DNA of 20,334 nt from JALRLA01 sp046047755 (lineage in GTDB: Bacteria > Bacteroidota > Bacteroidia > NS11-12g > UBA955). The first letter of the stretch is position 1; each line of letters opens with the position of its first letter. Below, one piece after another: positions 6,786 to 14,718 of the stretch. The position numbers were made by a program, and so were the translations under genes. Location: positions 1 to 20,334 of the forward strand of contig JBJOHK010000056.1 in assembly GCA_046047755.1 (NCBI GenBank). The letters are read 5' to 3'. The notes under the pieces are model-generated. The model ran no database searches. It was not told the origin of the DNA and saw nothing but the letters and a program-made list of their open reading frames with translations.

Positions 6786-7138
6786 GATTTAAAAGGTTTG
6801 AAGATGAATTGGGTATGCTCGCCGTTCACCCAGAATAGGCATAGGTTCGTAGCTGGATCTCCCCAAGCTTTTATAAAGGCTTCTTTGCGGTCTTCGCTCA
6901 GTAAACCCAATTCCATGAATCGTTCGAGCGTCGTGGCATTTAGGGAATAGGGGAAATCAAATTCGGTTCTATCCACCAAGCAATCGCCCACAGATTTAAC
7001 CTCTTGATGCGCCACAAATAGAGGGTATTGGCTGAATCCGGCAGCCCGAATATCGTCGCTGACTTCGCGGAGCATATCGTTTAACTCGTTGATTTCAGCT
7101 TCTAAGGCTTTGAGTGATTGCTCTACTTGTGGGTTCAT
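6782..7138 (-). CDS. Small protein of unknown function in the T9SS-cargo/GT2 operon
   Basis: 118 residues with no signal peptide or membrane segment, so probably cytoplasmic. The first 30 residues (VEQSLKALEAEINELNDMLR) are heptad-like and acidic, suggesting a short coiled coil. A compact alpha/beta region follows, containing YPLFVAHQEV, a helix from TLERFMELGLLSEDRKEAFIKAW and a strand pair CLFWVNGEHTQFIFKPF. I recall similar conserved hypothetical proteins in Bacteroidota, but I cannot name a family or function. Both ends overlap neighbours by 4 bases (ATGA), so it is almost certainly translated together with the secreted Asp-box protein upstream and the glycosyltransferase downstream. Confidence 0.8.
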   Translation of the reverse strand: MNPQVEQSLKALEAEINELNDMLREVSDDIRAAGFSQYPLFVAHQEVKSVGDCLVDRTEFDFPYSLNATTLERFMELGLLSEDRKEAFIKAWGDPATNLCLFWVNGEHTQFIFKPFKS

Positions 7139-9594
7139 GGTTGCTTGATGAACGATTGGGTGTAGGTTTTGCTGGCCCCTGAGGCACGAATGAAATAGGT
7201 TCCAGAAGGCAGGTTCTCAATGTTTACTCTGTGGGTCCCGGTTGTCCAGGTACCTTGTAAGACCTGTTGGCCTTGCGTGTTGAATACCGCGTATTTCAAA
7301 GTTTCAACGGCCTGAATTTGAATCTGTGATTGCGCCGGATTTGGGTAAAGGTTCAACGCAAGATTTTCGCTTATTGGGGGATTGGCATTCACTTCAGGCT
7401 TGAGCTTGATGGCCCACATTCCACGGCCGTGAGTAAACAAAAACAAGGTTCGATCAGAGGCGCGCATTTTAATTTGATGCACAGCCACTGAGGGGATGCC
7501 GTAGTGCTTTTCCCAAGTTTTTCCGCCGTCGAGGGTGTAATAGAACCCATAATCGGTAGCGGCAAAAATGCGATTTTCTGGATCGTTGGGGTCGCAAGCC
7601 ACATGGTTAACGGGAAGGCCGGCGGGCAGTCCTGATGACACCTCTTCCCATGTGGGTGTGTTGTCCAGATTGCGGCCTCTCCAAATGCGGGGTTGAGTGC
7701 TGTAATTCGATAGGGCGATATAACAGCTATTGGGGTCATGAGAATATAAACATATTCCCTTTATAACATCATTAGTCACCGCACTTGGTATACTATTGTT
7801 CAAGGAAACTTCAGTTCCAGGAGTGGCCGATAAAGCACTGTCAATGCGGTATAATTGGGCCGCGGTTCCACCAAAGTATACAATGGGGTTTTGGCTATAG
7901 GAAATGGCTATCGCTTTAATTCCCGTACGAATCTTGGACAGTTGGACCCAAGATGTTCCCATGTCAGTACTTTGGTACAAGTAGCGGTTGGTGCGGTAGT
8001 ACAACTGACCTTGGTCGAAATCGCTAAGCTCATACAAATTGATAAAATCAACGCCGTCACTGGCAAATCGACTATCGTTGATACCCACTGTTTGCTGCCA
8101 GCTAGGAGGGCTTAAAGGATTGAAGTTGGGCACTCGGCGAATGCCTTCATTTTGGGTAGATAGGTAGGCTACCGATCCGTCTTGTTGACCAATATGGCAA
8201 TAGGCTCCATCGGCTCCGTAAAATTTGCGGGACACCAATCGGCCTGTTGAAACATGGGTGCCATTATCTTGAGCCCCAGCAATGGCCGTATAACCTTCGT
8301 ATCCCATGCCACCACCATAGAATTGAGTTACCTGATAACCCGCATTCAAATTGGCTTGGACTTGGGTATTGCCCCAGCGGTAGCGGAAAACTCCACCATC
8401 ATTTCCGATGAGGTAATCGTTGTTGTTTATAGCGTAAAAGGAATGGTGATCAGCATGGCCCGTTTGTTTCATGATCCAAGTTTGACCCCCATCGCGGGTT
8501 TCGGTAATGTTTACCCCACCCACCACTACAGAGTTGCTATCAGTGGGGTGGACACCAAGCATTACGCAATAGGCTTGGTAGCCAGCACCCATATCAGTTG
8601 GAGTGCGTTGGGCGGTCCAATTGGCTCCGCCATCGCTGCTTTTGAAAAAGCCAGCTGGAGGATCTGAAAATCCAAAGCCTTCAAAGACAGCATACACCAC
8701 ATTGGGGTAAGCGGCGCAGTATCCCATTTGGATGCGGCGATAAGTTCCCGCAACAGGCATATTGGCAAAATCGGCTTTGACGAAGCTACCGGGAGCGCCG
8801 TTTTCATCGCTGTAGTAGACCTGGTTGGATTGCATGCTTAGGATCACTCGACCGCTGGGCAAGCAAATGACATTGTTGACTTGTTTATTGCCTCCATTGA
8901 AAGCCGTTTCCCAAGATTCTCCTCCGTCTGTGCTGCGAAGCAAACCTTGAGTATGACTCCCTACAAATAGGGTAAGGCTGTCAGTATGGGAATGAGCGAT
9001 ATCCCAGATGTCGGAAAATCCCGCTTTTCCTACCGTGCTGCTCATCTGGGTGAATGATTTCCCCCCATCGCTGCTTTTAAAAACACCATCTCCATCAACA
9101 TCGGCACTATTGGCTCTGCTTTCGCCAGTGCCGTAATATACCAACGACGGGTTTTTAGGATTGTGAGTGAGGCAGCTGGCCATCAGATTCACCTCGTGGT
9201 CGTTTAGGGGAGTCCAATTGTTTCCAGCATCTTCACTTCGCCAAATCCCTCCCGAAATGGCAGCGGCTAAAAATACTTTTGGATTGGTAGGATCGACCCA
9301 CATGGAGCGGGTTCTTCCACCCACATCTCGGGGTCCTAATTCCAATAGGGTGTCAAAAAATCCAGCCCGATTTCTCACATTCATGGATCTATCGGCTTTA
9401 GCCCATGCGCTGCGCATGAAACTGGGCCATGTTCCATCAGCGCTTCTCTTTTCTTCCAACCACTGCTGCTGGTATCCAGGGTGTTCACCGTATGTAGAAT
9501 TTACTGATTCAGGAAAAAAAAGTGATCCCAATACGGGAGCCATAAACAGCACAATGAGAAACGCAAAAGGGGCAGATTTTTTCAAAATGGGCAT
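7135..9594 (-). CDS. Secreted Asp-box (BNR/sortilin-like) beta-propeller protein with T9SS sorting domain
   Basis: 819 residues. The N-terminus KKSAPFAFLIVLFMAPVLG is a Sec signal. Asp-box repeats (SxDxGxxW type) recur at about residues 120-127, 174-181, 221-228, 319-326, 366-373, 542-549 and 687-694, as in VPS10/sortilin and exo-xyloglucanase-like propellers; I infer two propellers. The C-terminal 75 residues begin LNLYPNPA and contain VFNTQGQQVLQG, IENLPSGTYFIRA and a final strand YTQSFIKQ. This is a type A T9SS sorting domain, so the protein should be exported through the outer membrane and either released or attached to A-LPS. No sialidase arginine triad or other catalytic set is evident, so a binding or adhesion role is as likely as an enzymatic one. 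It is first in a three-gene operon. Confidence 0.9.
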   Translation of the reverse strand: MPILKKSAPFAFLIVLFMAPVLGSLFFPESVNSTYGEHPGYQQQWLEEKRSADGTWPSFMRSAWAKADRSMNVRNRAGFFDTLLELGPRDVGGRTRSMWVDPTNPKVFLAAAISGGIWRSEDAGNNWTPLNDHEVNLMASCLTHNPKNPSLVYYGTGESRANSADVDGDGVFKSSDGGKSFTQMSSTVGKAGFSDIWDIAHSHTDSLTLFVGSHTQGLLRSTDGGESWETAFNGGNKQVNNVICLPSGRVILSMQSNQVYYSDENGAPGSFVKADFANMPVAGTYRRIQMGYCAAYPNVVYAVFEGFGFSDPPAGFFKSSDGGANWTAQRTPTDMGAGYQAYCVMLGVHPTDSNSVVVGGVNITETRDGGQTWIMKQTGHADHHSFYAINNNDYLIGNDGGVFRYRWGNTQVQANLNAGYQVTQFYGGGMGYEGYTAIAGAQDNGTHVSTGRLVSRKFYGADGAYCHIGQQDGSVAYLSTQNEGIRRVPNFNPLSPPSWQQTVGINDSRFASDGVDFINLYELSDFDQGQLYYRTNRYLYQSTDMGTSWVQLSKIRTGIKAIAISYSQNPIVYFGGTAAQLYRIDSALSATPGTEVSLNNSIPSAVTNDVIKGICLYSHDPNSCYIALSNYSTQPRIWRGRNLDNTPTWEEVSSGLPAGLPVNHVACDPNDPENRIFAATDYGFYYTLDGGKTWEKHYGIPSVAVHQIKMRASDRTLFLFTHGRGMWAIKLKPEVNANPPISENLALNLYPNPAQSQIQIQAVETLKYAVFNTQGQQVLQGTWTTGTHRVNIENLPSGTYFIRASGASKTYTQSFIKQP

Positions 9595-9598
9595 CTTA

Positions 9599-9606
9599 CA
9601 AATTTA
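9599..9606 (-). promoter_or_regulatory. -7 box candidate for the Asp-box/GT2 operon
   Basis: TAAATTTG on the minus strand matches TAnnTTTG exactly and ends 4 bases before the ATG at 9594, implying a leaderless or nearly leaderless transcript. A strong -33 element is not seen. The 48-base gap is shared with the divergent serine-hydrolase gene. Confidence 0.45.
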
Positions 9607-9629
9607 CCCGATTTCAACTGGTTTTTGCG

Positions 9630-9637
9630 TAACATTG
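9630..9637 (+). promoter_or_regulatory. -7-like box ahead of the serine hydrolase
   Basis: TAACATTG differs from TAnnTTTG at one base and ends 5 bases before the ATG at 9643. It favours ATG 9643 over the upstream in-frame TTG at 9625, which would lie before the box. Confidence 0.3.
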
Positions 9638-9642
9638 ATGTC

Positions 9643-10851
9643 ATGAACAAGGTGCTTAGAACCCTATTGTACACCGCAGCCATATTAGGCTTGTTGATTT
9701 TTTTGATGTGGTTGTCTCCCTACCGTTACTTGATCAAGGGTATTGAGCTAACCTATTTGCGTGGTCAAACCACCTCGCATTACTTGGATTGGAAGGATTT
9801 TGATACCCGTGAGATAGCCAATGATCCAAGTGCCGTTAGGCCTTTTGCTTTGGCCAATGATCGATTTGAGCAGCCCATTAGCGAGGAATTGCAAGCCATG
9901 TTGGAAAGCACGAACAGCGGCTCCTATTTGGTGGTTCTTCGAGATACAATAGTCATGGAGCGCTATTTCGATCCCTATGGAGAAGAAGAAAAAGCCAACT
10001 CCTTCTCAATGGCTAAAACCATTACGGCCATGTTAGTGCAAATGGCCATTCAGCAAGGAAAAATTCCCTCTTGGGACGAGCCAGTGCGCACCTATCTTCC
10101 TTGGGTAGGGGAGTTGGCAGGTCAAAAAAATTCCGAATATGAAGCGAATGCCCAAGCCTTGACCTTGCGTCATTTGATTACCATGACGGCAGGTTTGGAG
10201 TGGGATGAGAGTTATACGGCCCCTATGGGTATCACGGCGCGTGCTTATTATGGATCGGACATCGAGGCCACCATGCGTGAAATTGCGGTTGTTCGTAAAC
10301 CCGGCACCCATTTCGAATACCAAAGTGGAGCCACTCAATTGGTGGGTTTGGCCTTGAGTCAAGCTGTGGGTGAATCGCTTTCGGCCTTTGCTTCAAGAGA
10401 ACTGTGGTCGAAAATTGGAGCCGAAGCTCCGGCTCTTTGGCAACTGGATCGAGAAAATGGTAAGGAGTTGAATTACTGTTGTTTTGACGCCCGTTCACGC
10501 GATTTTGCCAAATTGGGCCGATTGGTATTGAACCACGGTGAAGGCTTGGTTGATTCTGCATTTTTGGCCATGGCACAAATTCCCTTAGATGAGTTGAAAA
10601 TGCCAGGATTGGGCGGTGAAATGACCCATAAATACGGCCATTCTTTCTGGTTGTTTGACTTGGAAGAAGGGGGTAAAACCTACAAGTTGTCTTGCTTTCA
10701 AGGTCACCTAGGACAGTTCATCATTTGCATTCCTGAGCTGGAAATGATTGTGGTTCGAAACGGCAATGGGTTTCAAAGAGACCCGGGCAACATGCACGCT
10801 TGCGCGCAGCTTTACACCCGAGAGGCTATTCGACGATTTGCCGCCCATTAA
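9643..10851 (+). CDS. Membrane-anchored serine hydrolase of the beta-lactamase/EstB superfamily
   Basis: 402 residues from ATG 9643. An in-frame TTG at 9625 would add six residues but is less likely. Residues 8-25 are a single hydrophobic segment without an obvious cleavage site, so the enzyme is probably anchored with its catalytic domain in the periplasm. The penicillin-binding-like fold is marked by S122-M-A-K125 (SxxK), Y226-Q-S228 (YxS, replacing YxN) and GHLGQ at about 354-358 in place of KTG, as in the 6-aminohexanoate-dimer hydrolase/esterase group. The motif HLITMTAGLEWDE is typical of this family. Substrates are unknown; esters or peptides are plausible, and there is nothing to support antibiotic resistance. 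Its stop codon overlaps that of the convergent membrane-protein gene. Confidence 0.88.
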   Translation: MNKVLRTLLYTAAILGLLIFLMWLSPYRYLIKGIELTYLRGQTTSHYLDWKDFDTREIANDPSAVRPFALANDRFEQPISEELQAMLESTNSGSYLVVLRDTIVMERYFDPYGEEEKANSFSMAKTITAMLVQMAIQQGKIPSWDEPVRTYLPWVGELAGQKNSEYEANAQALTLRHLITMTAGLEWDESYTAPMGITARAYYGSDIEATMREIAVVRKPGTHFEYQSGATQLVGLALSQAVGESLSAFASRELWSKIGAEAPALWQLDRENGKELNYCCFDARSRDFAKLGRLVLNHGEGLVDSAFLAMAQIPLDELKMPGLGGEMTHKYGHSFWLFDLEEGGKTYKLSCFQGHLGQFIICIPELEMIVVRNGNGFQRDPGNMHACAQLYTREAIRRFAAH

Positions 10852-12371
10852 GGTTGCTGTTGGGATTCCCAGCTTGGGCTGGTAAGTTGCAGAATTTGCA
10901 ATAATTCGCGCAGTGTTTTTTCGCAATTTGTGCGAATTCGATATACGGTGCCCAACTCGCTTGGGATTTCTGACCATACCAAATCTGGATGTTCCTTGAC
11001 CTCAGGTCGTTTATCCAATTCTAAATCCAAGAGCAGAATTTCGTCGCAGCTTTTGTCCAATAAAGGCTGAAGTTCAAAAAGGCGGCGTTCGTAAACAGGT
11101 CGAAACGATGGGGGCAAGTCTTCTGCCAATCCAAAGCCTTGAGAGCCGGCTTCAATGACCCAATGATTGCCGACAATGATGCAATCAGATGATTCACTTG
11201 CCGTCAATATTTCCCTAGCGTGTTCTTCAAATGTGGCTCTGTGATACACCATCACAGGGCAGTACACATTGCCGAAATGACGTATACTACTGAAATGCCA
11301 AAGTCCAAAAGCATAAGCCGCACTTAGCAGCAGCCATACGGGGTGGAACCCCGATTGTTTCTCAGATTTACCCAAGGCCAAGGCAAAGGCTAGCGCTAGA
11401 GGTATGGCCAAGAAAAAGCGGCCATAGGAGTAAAAGATGTTGGCTGTGCCATCAGCCAATTTGGCCGAGCCCATGGAAAAGAGAACCACGACCAGAAGAA
11501 GAATTCCCACTTTTTGAGCCTGAAACCGAACCAATAGCCAGGTCAATAAGCCCACACTCACTGCTAGCCCCACCCATCCGGGAAACCAAAGCAAGTGCTG
11601 CAAACGCAAGGGTAAAGCACGGAGATTCACCAGGGCCGTCGACCAATTCCAACTGAGATTGGGATTGCCGTGAACCCAGAGGGGTGCCAATTCTAAACTC
11701 CAGGACTGTAGGGCCCAGAATAGGCCAGCGGCTGGAATGATTCCTAAGGTCAAAGGCCATAGATCACGAGGCTTGAGTGTTTGCAGTATGAGAGGCAATG
11801 CGGCCGCTAACAAGAGTACGGAATTGGGATTGGCCAATAAGGCGGCACAGGAAAGAAAAGCCAAAATGGACCATCTCCACCTTGTGCCCTTAACAAAGGC
11901 AAATAAACCCATAGAGGCTAGGGCAATGCCTTGTACAAAACCACGAGGCATCAAACTGATTTGGGTATAAGAAATGGGCCACAAAAAGGAGCTTAACAAT
12001 ATCCAAGCTCTATGTTGAGAATGGGTCGGAATTTGGGAAAACAGAATCCAAGGCAGGGCTGACAATGCGGCGGTGACCAAGGGTAAGGCCCATAAGGGAT
12101 TCAGGCCCAGTTGAATCAAAGGGGAGGCGAGTAAGGCTTCGATAGATAGGTTATATCCCTGCCCGTAGAAATAGGGTGAGTAAAACAGACCTCGGCTGAA
12201 ATCTTCGGCTTGTTGAGCCAATACACACTGATCAGAATCAATGTAATTGCCGTTGAAGTAGGCAAAGGCAAAGACGCGAAAGGCGATAAAAACACCAAGC
12301 GCCCAGCCGTAAGGCTGGGCGCTCATAGAGGCTCGTATAGTGGAAATGAGGGTTTTCATTCCCTGGCTCAT
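10848..12371 (-). CDS. Polytopic membrane protein, GT-C glycosyltransferase-like
   Basis: 507 residues with about ten hydrophobic segments from residue 23 to about 345, then a soluble C-terminal domain of roughly 150 residues. The first long loop carries D45-S-D47-Q followed by an aromatic Tyr/Phe/Gly-rich stretch (LFYSPYFYGQGYN). An acidic motif in the first extracytoplasmic loop is typical of GT-C enzymes that use lipid-linked sugars, and this supports but does not prove that class. The C-terminal domain has alternating strands (DCIIVGNHWVIEAG, EILLLDLEL) of no family I can name. ATG 12371 lies 4 bases after the aconitase stop; ATG 12326 (residue 16) is an alternative start sitting right before a strong hairpin. 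The stop overlaps that of the convergent serine hydrolase. Confidence 0.75.
   Translation of the reverse strand: MSQGMKTLISTIRASMSAQPYGWALGVFIAFRVFAFAYFNGNYIDSDQCVLAQQAEDFSRGLFYSPYFYGQGYNLSIEALLASPLIQLGLNPLWALPLVTAALSALPWILFSQIPTHSQHRAWILLSSFLWPISYTQISLMPRGFVQGIALASMGLFAFVKGTRWRWSILAFLSCAALLANPNSVLLLAAALPLILQTLKPRDLWPLTLGIIPAAGLFWALQSWSLELAPLWVHGNPNLSWNWSTALVNLRALPLRLQHLLWFPGWVGLAVSVGLLTWLLVRFQAQKVGILLLVVVLFSMGSAKLADGTANIFYSYGRFFLAIPLALAFALALGKSEKQSGFHPVWLLLSAAYAFGLWHFSSIRHFGNVYCPVMVYHRATFEEHAREILTASESSDCIIVGNHWVIEAGSQGFGLAEDLPPSFRPVYERRLFELQPLLDKSCDEILLLDLELDKRPEVKEHPDLVWSEIPSELGTVYRIRTNCEKTLRELLQILQLTSPSWESQQQP
11339..11353. repeat. In-frame hairpin in the membrane-protein gene
   Basis: CGGGGT (11339-11344) and ACCCCG (11348-11353) are perfect 6-bp arms around GGA. 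The sequence encodes GFHP in a short hydrophilic loop just before a membrane segment. One of several GC-rich palindromes inside reading frames of this window. Confidence 0.5.
12298..12323 (-). repeat. Strong 11-bp hairpin at the aconitase/membrane-protein junction
   Basis: Arms 12298-12308 and 12313-12323 (AGCGCCCAGCC / GGCTGGGCGCT) pair perfectly around a 4-base loop. On the minus strand, the transcribed one, the hairpin is followed by TGGTGTTTTTAT, so it looks like an intrinsic terminator with a delayed T-run. It is also in frame, encoding residues 16-24 of the membrane protein, and begins immediately after an in-frame ATG at 12326. It may attenuate transcription from aconitase into the downstream gene, or only be a palindromic insertion. 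Confidence 0.6.
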
Positions 12372-12375
12372 GGCC

Positions 12376-14640
12376 TTAGGCTACACCTTTGCGAATGATG
12401 TTCAGAGCACCACCGGCTTTGAACCATTCGATTTGCTGCTCATTGTAGCTGTGGTTCACCGTAATGGTATCGCTGCTGCCATCTTCATGGTTCAACACCA
12501 AACTCAATGATTTTCCAGGGGCAAATTCAGTCAAGCCCAAGATGTCAATGTTGTCATTTTCTTGAATCTTGTCGTAATCTGCCTTGTTATCAAAGGTCAA
12601 GGCCAACATGCCTTGTTTTTTAAGGTTTGTCTCGTGGATACGGGCGAAGCTCTTCACCAGTACAGCACGAACGCCCAAGTGGCGTGGTTCCATAGCAGCG
12701 TGTTCGCGGCTTGAACCTTCCCCGTAGTTTTCATCGCCCACCACCAAAGAACCGATTCCGGCTGCTTTGTAGGCGCGTTGGGTATGGGGAACAGGACCGT
12801 ATTGGCCGGTCAACTGGTTTTTTACCTCGTTCGGTTTCTCGTTGAAGAAGTTGATGGCACCAATAAGCAAGTTGTCGCTGATGTTATCCAAGTGACCGCG
12901 GAATTTCAACCAAGGTCCAGCCATGGAAATGTGGTCGGTTGTACACTTGCCTTTGGCCTTGATCAATAGCTTCAAACCGTGCAAATCGCTGCCCTCCCAA
13001 GCTTGGAAAGGATCCAACAATTGCAAACGCTTGGAGTCAGGTGCTACATCAACAGAAACGCCTGATCCGTCAGCAGCGGGAGCCACATAGCCTGGATCTT
13101 CGGCATCAAAGCCTTTGCTTGGAAGTTCATCACCTGAAGGAGCGTCCAACATGACAGATTCTCCCTTTTCGTTGATCAAGGTATCGGTCAAGGGGTTGAA
13201 GGTCAGATCTCCGGCGATGGCCAAAGCGGTAACCAATTCGGGCGAACCCACAAAAGCATATGTATTGGGGTTTCCGTCAGCGCGCTTGGCGAAGTTGCGG
13301 TTGAAAGAGTGAACAATGGTATTCTTCTCTTGTTTGTCAGCACCAGCACGGTTCCACATTCCGATGCAGGGACCACAAGCGTTGGCAAATACTTTGGCCC
13401 CAATTTGGTCAAAGGTTTCCAAGAACCCGTCGCGCTCAATGGTATAGCGAACCACTTCTGAGCCAGGGGTGATGGTGAATTCTGCTTTGGTTTTCAAGTT
13501 TTTGGCGGCTACCTGCTGAGCCAAACTTTCGGCACGGCTGATGTCTTCGTAAGAGGAGTTGGTGCAAGAACCAATCAAACCTACTTCTACTTTGGTGGGC
13601 CAACCGTTTGCGGCAGCGACTTCTTTCATTTTGGAAATAGGAGTAGCCAAGTCTGGAGTGAAGGGGCCATTCAAATGGGGTTCCAATTCGTCCAAATTGA
13701 TTTCGATGACTTGGTCAAAGTACTGTTCGGGATTGGCATAAACTTCGGCGTCGCCATTCAAATGCTCGCGAATACCATTGGCCAAATCAGCCACTTCGGC
13801 ACGGCCAGTGGCGCGCAAGTAGCGCTCCATAGATTCATCGTAACCGAAGGTAGAGGTGGTAGCTCCGATTTCAGCGCCCATGTTGCAGATGGTTCCTTTA
13901 CCCGTACAGCTCAATGCATTGGCACCTTCTCCGAAGTATTCTACGATGCAACCTGTTCCACCTTTTACGGTCAGGATGCCCGCTACTTTCAATATGATGT
14001 CTTTGGGAGCCGCCCATCCGCTGAGTTTACCCGTCAGTTTCACACCGATCAATTTGGGCCATTTGAGCTCCCAAGGCAATCCAGCCATCACGTCACAGGC
14101 ATCAGCACCGCCGACACCGATGGCCACCATTCCCAAACCGCCGGCATTCACCGTGTGGCTGTCGGTTCCGATCATCATGCCCCCAGGGAATGCATAGTTT
14201 TCCAACACAACCTGGTGAATGATGCCTGCACCGGGCTTCCAAAAACCGATGCCGTATTTGTTAGAGACAGAAGCTAAGAAATTGTATACTTCCTTGCTCT
14301 CTTCGTTGGCAATAGCCAAATCTTTATCAGCGCCAACTTGTGCCGTGATCAGGTGATCGCAATGCACGGTAGAAGGAACGGCCACTTTGGGGCGACCTGC
14401 TTGCATGAATTGCAACAAAGCCATTTGTGCGGTAGCGTCTTGCATGGCCACACGATCGGGTGCAAAATCTACGTAATCGTTGCCGCGTTGGTAAGCAGCA
14501 CCTACGGGATTCTCCCACAAGTGGTTGTAGAGGATTTTTTCCGTCAAGGTCAAGGGGCGGCCCAACAATTGGCGGGCGGCTTGAACGCGCTCCGGCATGC
14601 GGGCGTATACGTTTTGGATTAAGTCTAAATCAAAGGCCAT
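12376..14640 (-). CDS. acnA: Aconitate hydratase (mitochondrial-type aconitase)
   Basis: Interconverts citrate and isocitrate in the TCA cycle with a [4Fe-4S] cluster. It has 754 residues when started at MAFDLDLIQNVYARMPERV. A longer in-frame start at 14709 would add 23 residues rich in Lys and Pro without homology and would run into the ruvC promoter, so I reject it. Cluster ligands are C359 (GSCTNSSYED), C422 and C425 (ANACGPCIGMWNR). These spacings and the length match mature mitochondrial aconitase closely, rather than the roughly 890-residue AcnA/IRP type, so the symbol is provisional. The swivel domain near the C-terminus carries the YGEGSSREHAAMEPRHLG signature. It is divergent from ruvC across 78 bases and is followed 4 bases later by a membrane-protein gene. 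Confidence 0.96.
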   Translation of the reverse strand: MAFDLDLIQNVYARMPERVQAARQLLGRPLTLTEKILYNHLWENPVGAAYQRGNDYVDFAPDRVAMQDATAQMALLQFMQAGRPKVAVPSTVHCDHLITAQVGADKDLAIANEESKEVYNFLASVSNKYGIGFWKPGAGIIHQVVLENYAFPGGMMIGTDSHTVNAGGLGMVAIGVGGADACDVMAGLPWELKWPKLIGVKLTGKLSGWAAPKDIILKVAGILTVKGGTGCIVEYFGEGANALSCTGKGTICNMGAEIGATTSTFGYDESMERYLRATGRAEVADLANGIREHLNGDAEVYANPEQYFDQVIEINLDELEPHLNGPFTPDLATPISKMKEVAAANGWPTKVEVGLIGSCTNSSYEDISRAESLAQQVAAKNLKTKAEFTITPGSEVVRYTIERDGFLETFDQIGAKVFANACGPCIGMWNRAGADKQEKNTIVHSFNRNFAKRADGNPNTYAFVGSPELVTALAIAGDLTFNPLTDTLINEKGESVMLDAPSGDELPSKGFDAEDPGYVAPAADGSGVSVDVAPDSKRLQLLDPFQAWEGSDLHGLKLLIKAKGKCTTDHISMAGPWLKFRGHLDNISDNLLIGAINFFNEKPNEVKNQLTGQYGPVPHTQRAYKAAGIGSLVVGDENYGEGSSREHAAMEPRHLGVRAVLVKSFARIHETNLKKQGMLALTFDNKADYDKIQENDNIDILGLTEFAPGKSLSLVLNHEDGSSDTITVNHSYNEQQIEWFKAGGALNIIRKGVA

Positions 14641-14653
14641 GTCTCTATTTTCC

Positions 14654-14671
14654 AATTTGCTAGGGCAAATT
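14654..14671. promoter_or_regulatory. Inverted repeat between acnA and ruvC, overlapping an acnA -7-like box
   Basis: AATTTGC-TAGG-GCAAATT is a perfect 7-bp inverted repeat with a 4-base spacer. On the minus strand GAAATTTG (14673 down to 14666), one base off TAnnTTTG, overlaps its upstream arm. The acnA ATG lies 25 bases beyond that box. The arrangement is that of an operator over a promoter; the regulator is unknown. Confidence 0.4.
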
Positions 14672-14706
14672 TCGGGTTTTTTCCCCGCATTCTGTGGCCC
14701 TTTCTG

Positions 14707-14714
14707 CATCTTTG
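14707..14714 (+). promoter_or_regulatory. -7-like box for ruvC
   Basis: CATCTTTG differs from TAnnTTTG only at its first base and ends 4 bases before the ruvC ATG at 14719, implying a start of transcription at or next to the ATG. No clear -33 element is seen. Confidence 0.4.
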
Positions 14715-14718
14715 TGTC

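Noticed and set aside
7135..9594. Sialidase or other glycosidase call for the Asp-box protein
   Set aside because: Asp-boxes are structural. I see no arginine triad or other sialidase catalytic set, so only a propeller fold is claimed.
9643..10851. Antibiotic-resistance beta-lactamase
   Set aside because: The SxxK motif is shared with esterases and amide hydrolases. The YxS and GHLGQ variants fit the hydrolase/esterase group, and no KTG motif is present.
13675..14277. Open frame on the plus strand (200 codons)
   Set aside because: Antisense to acnA across conserved motifs including the TDSHTVNAGG region, so it is a codon-bias shadow.
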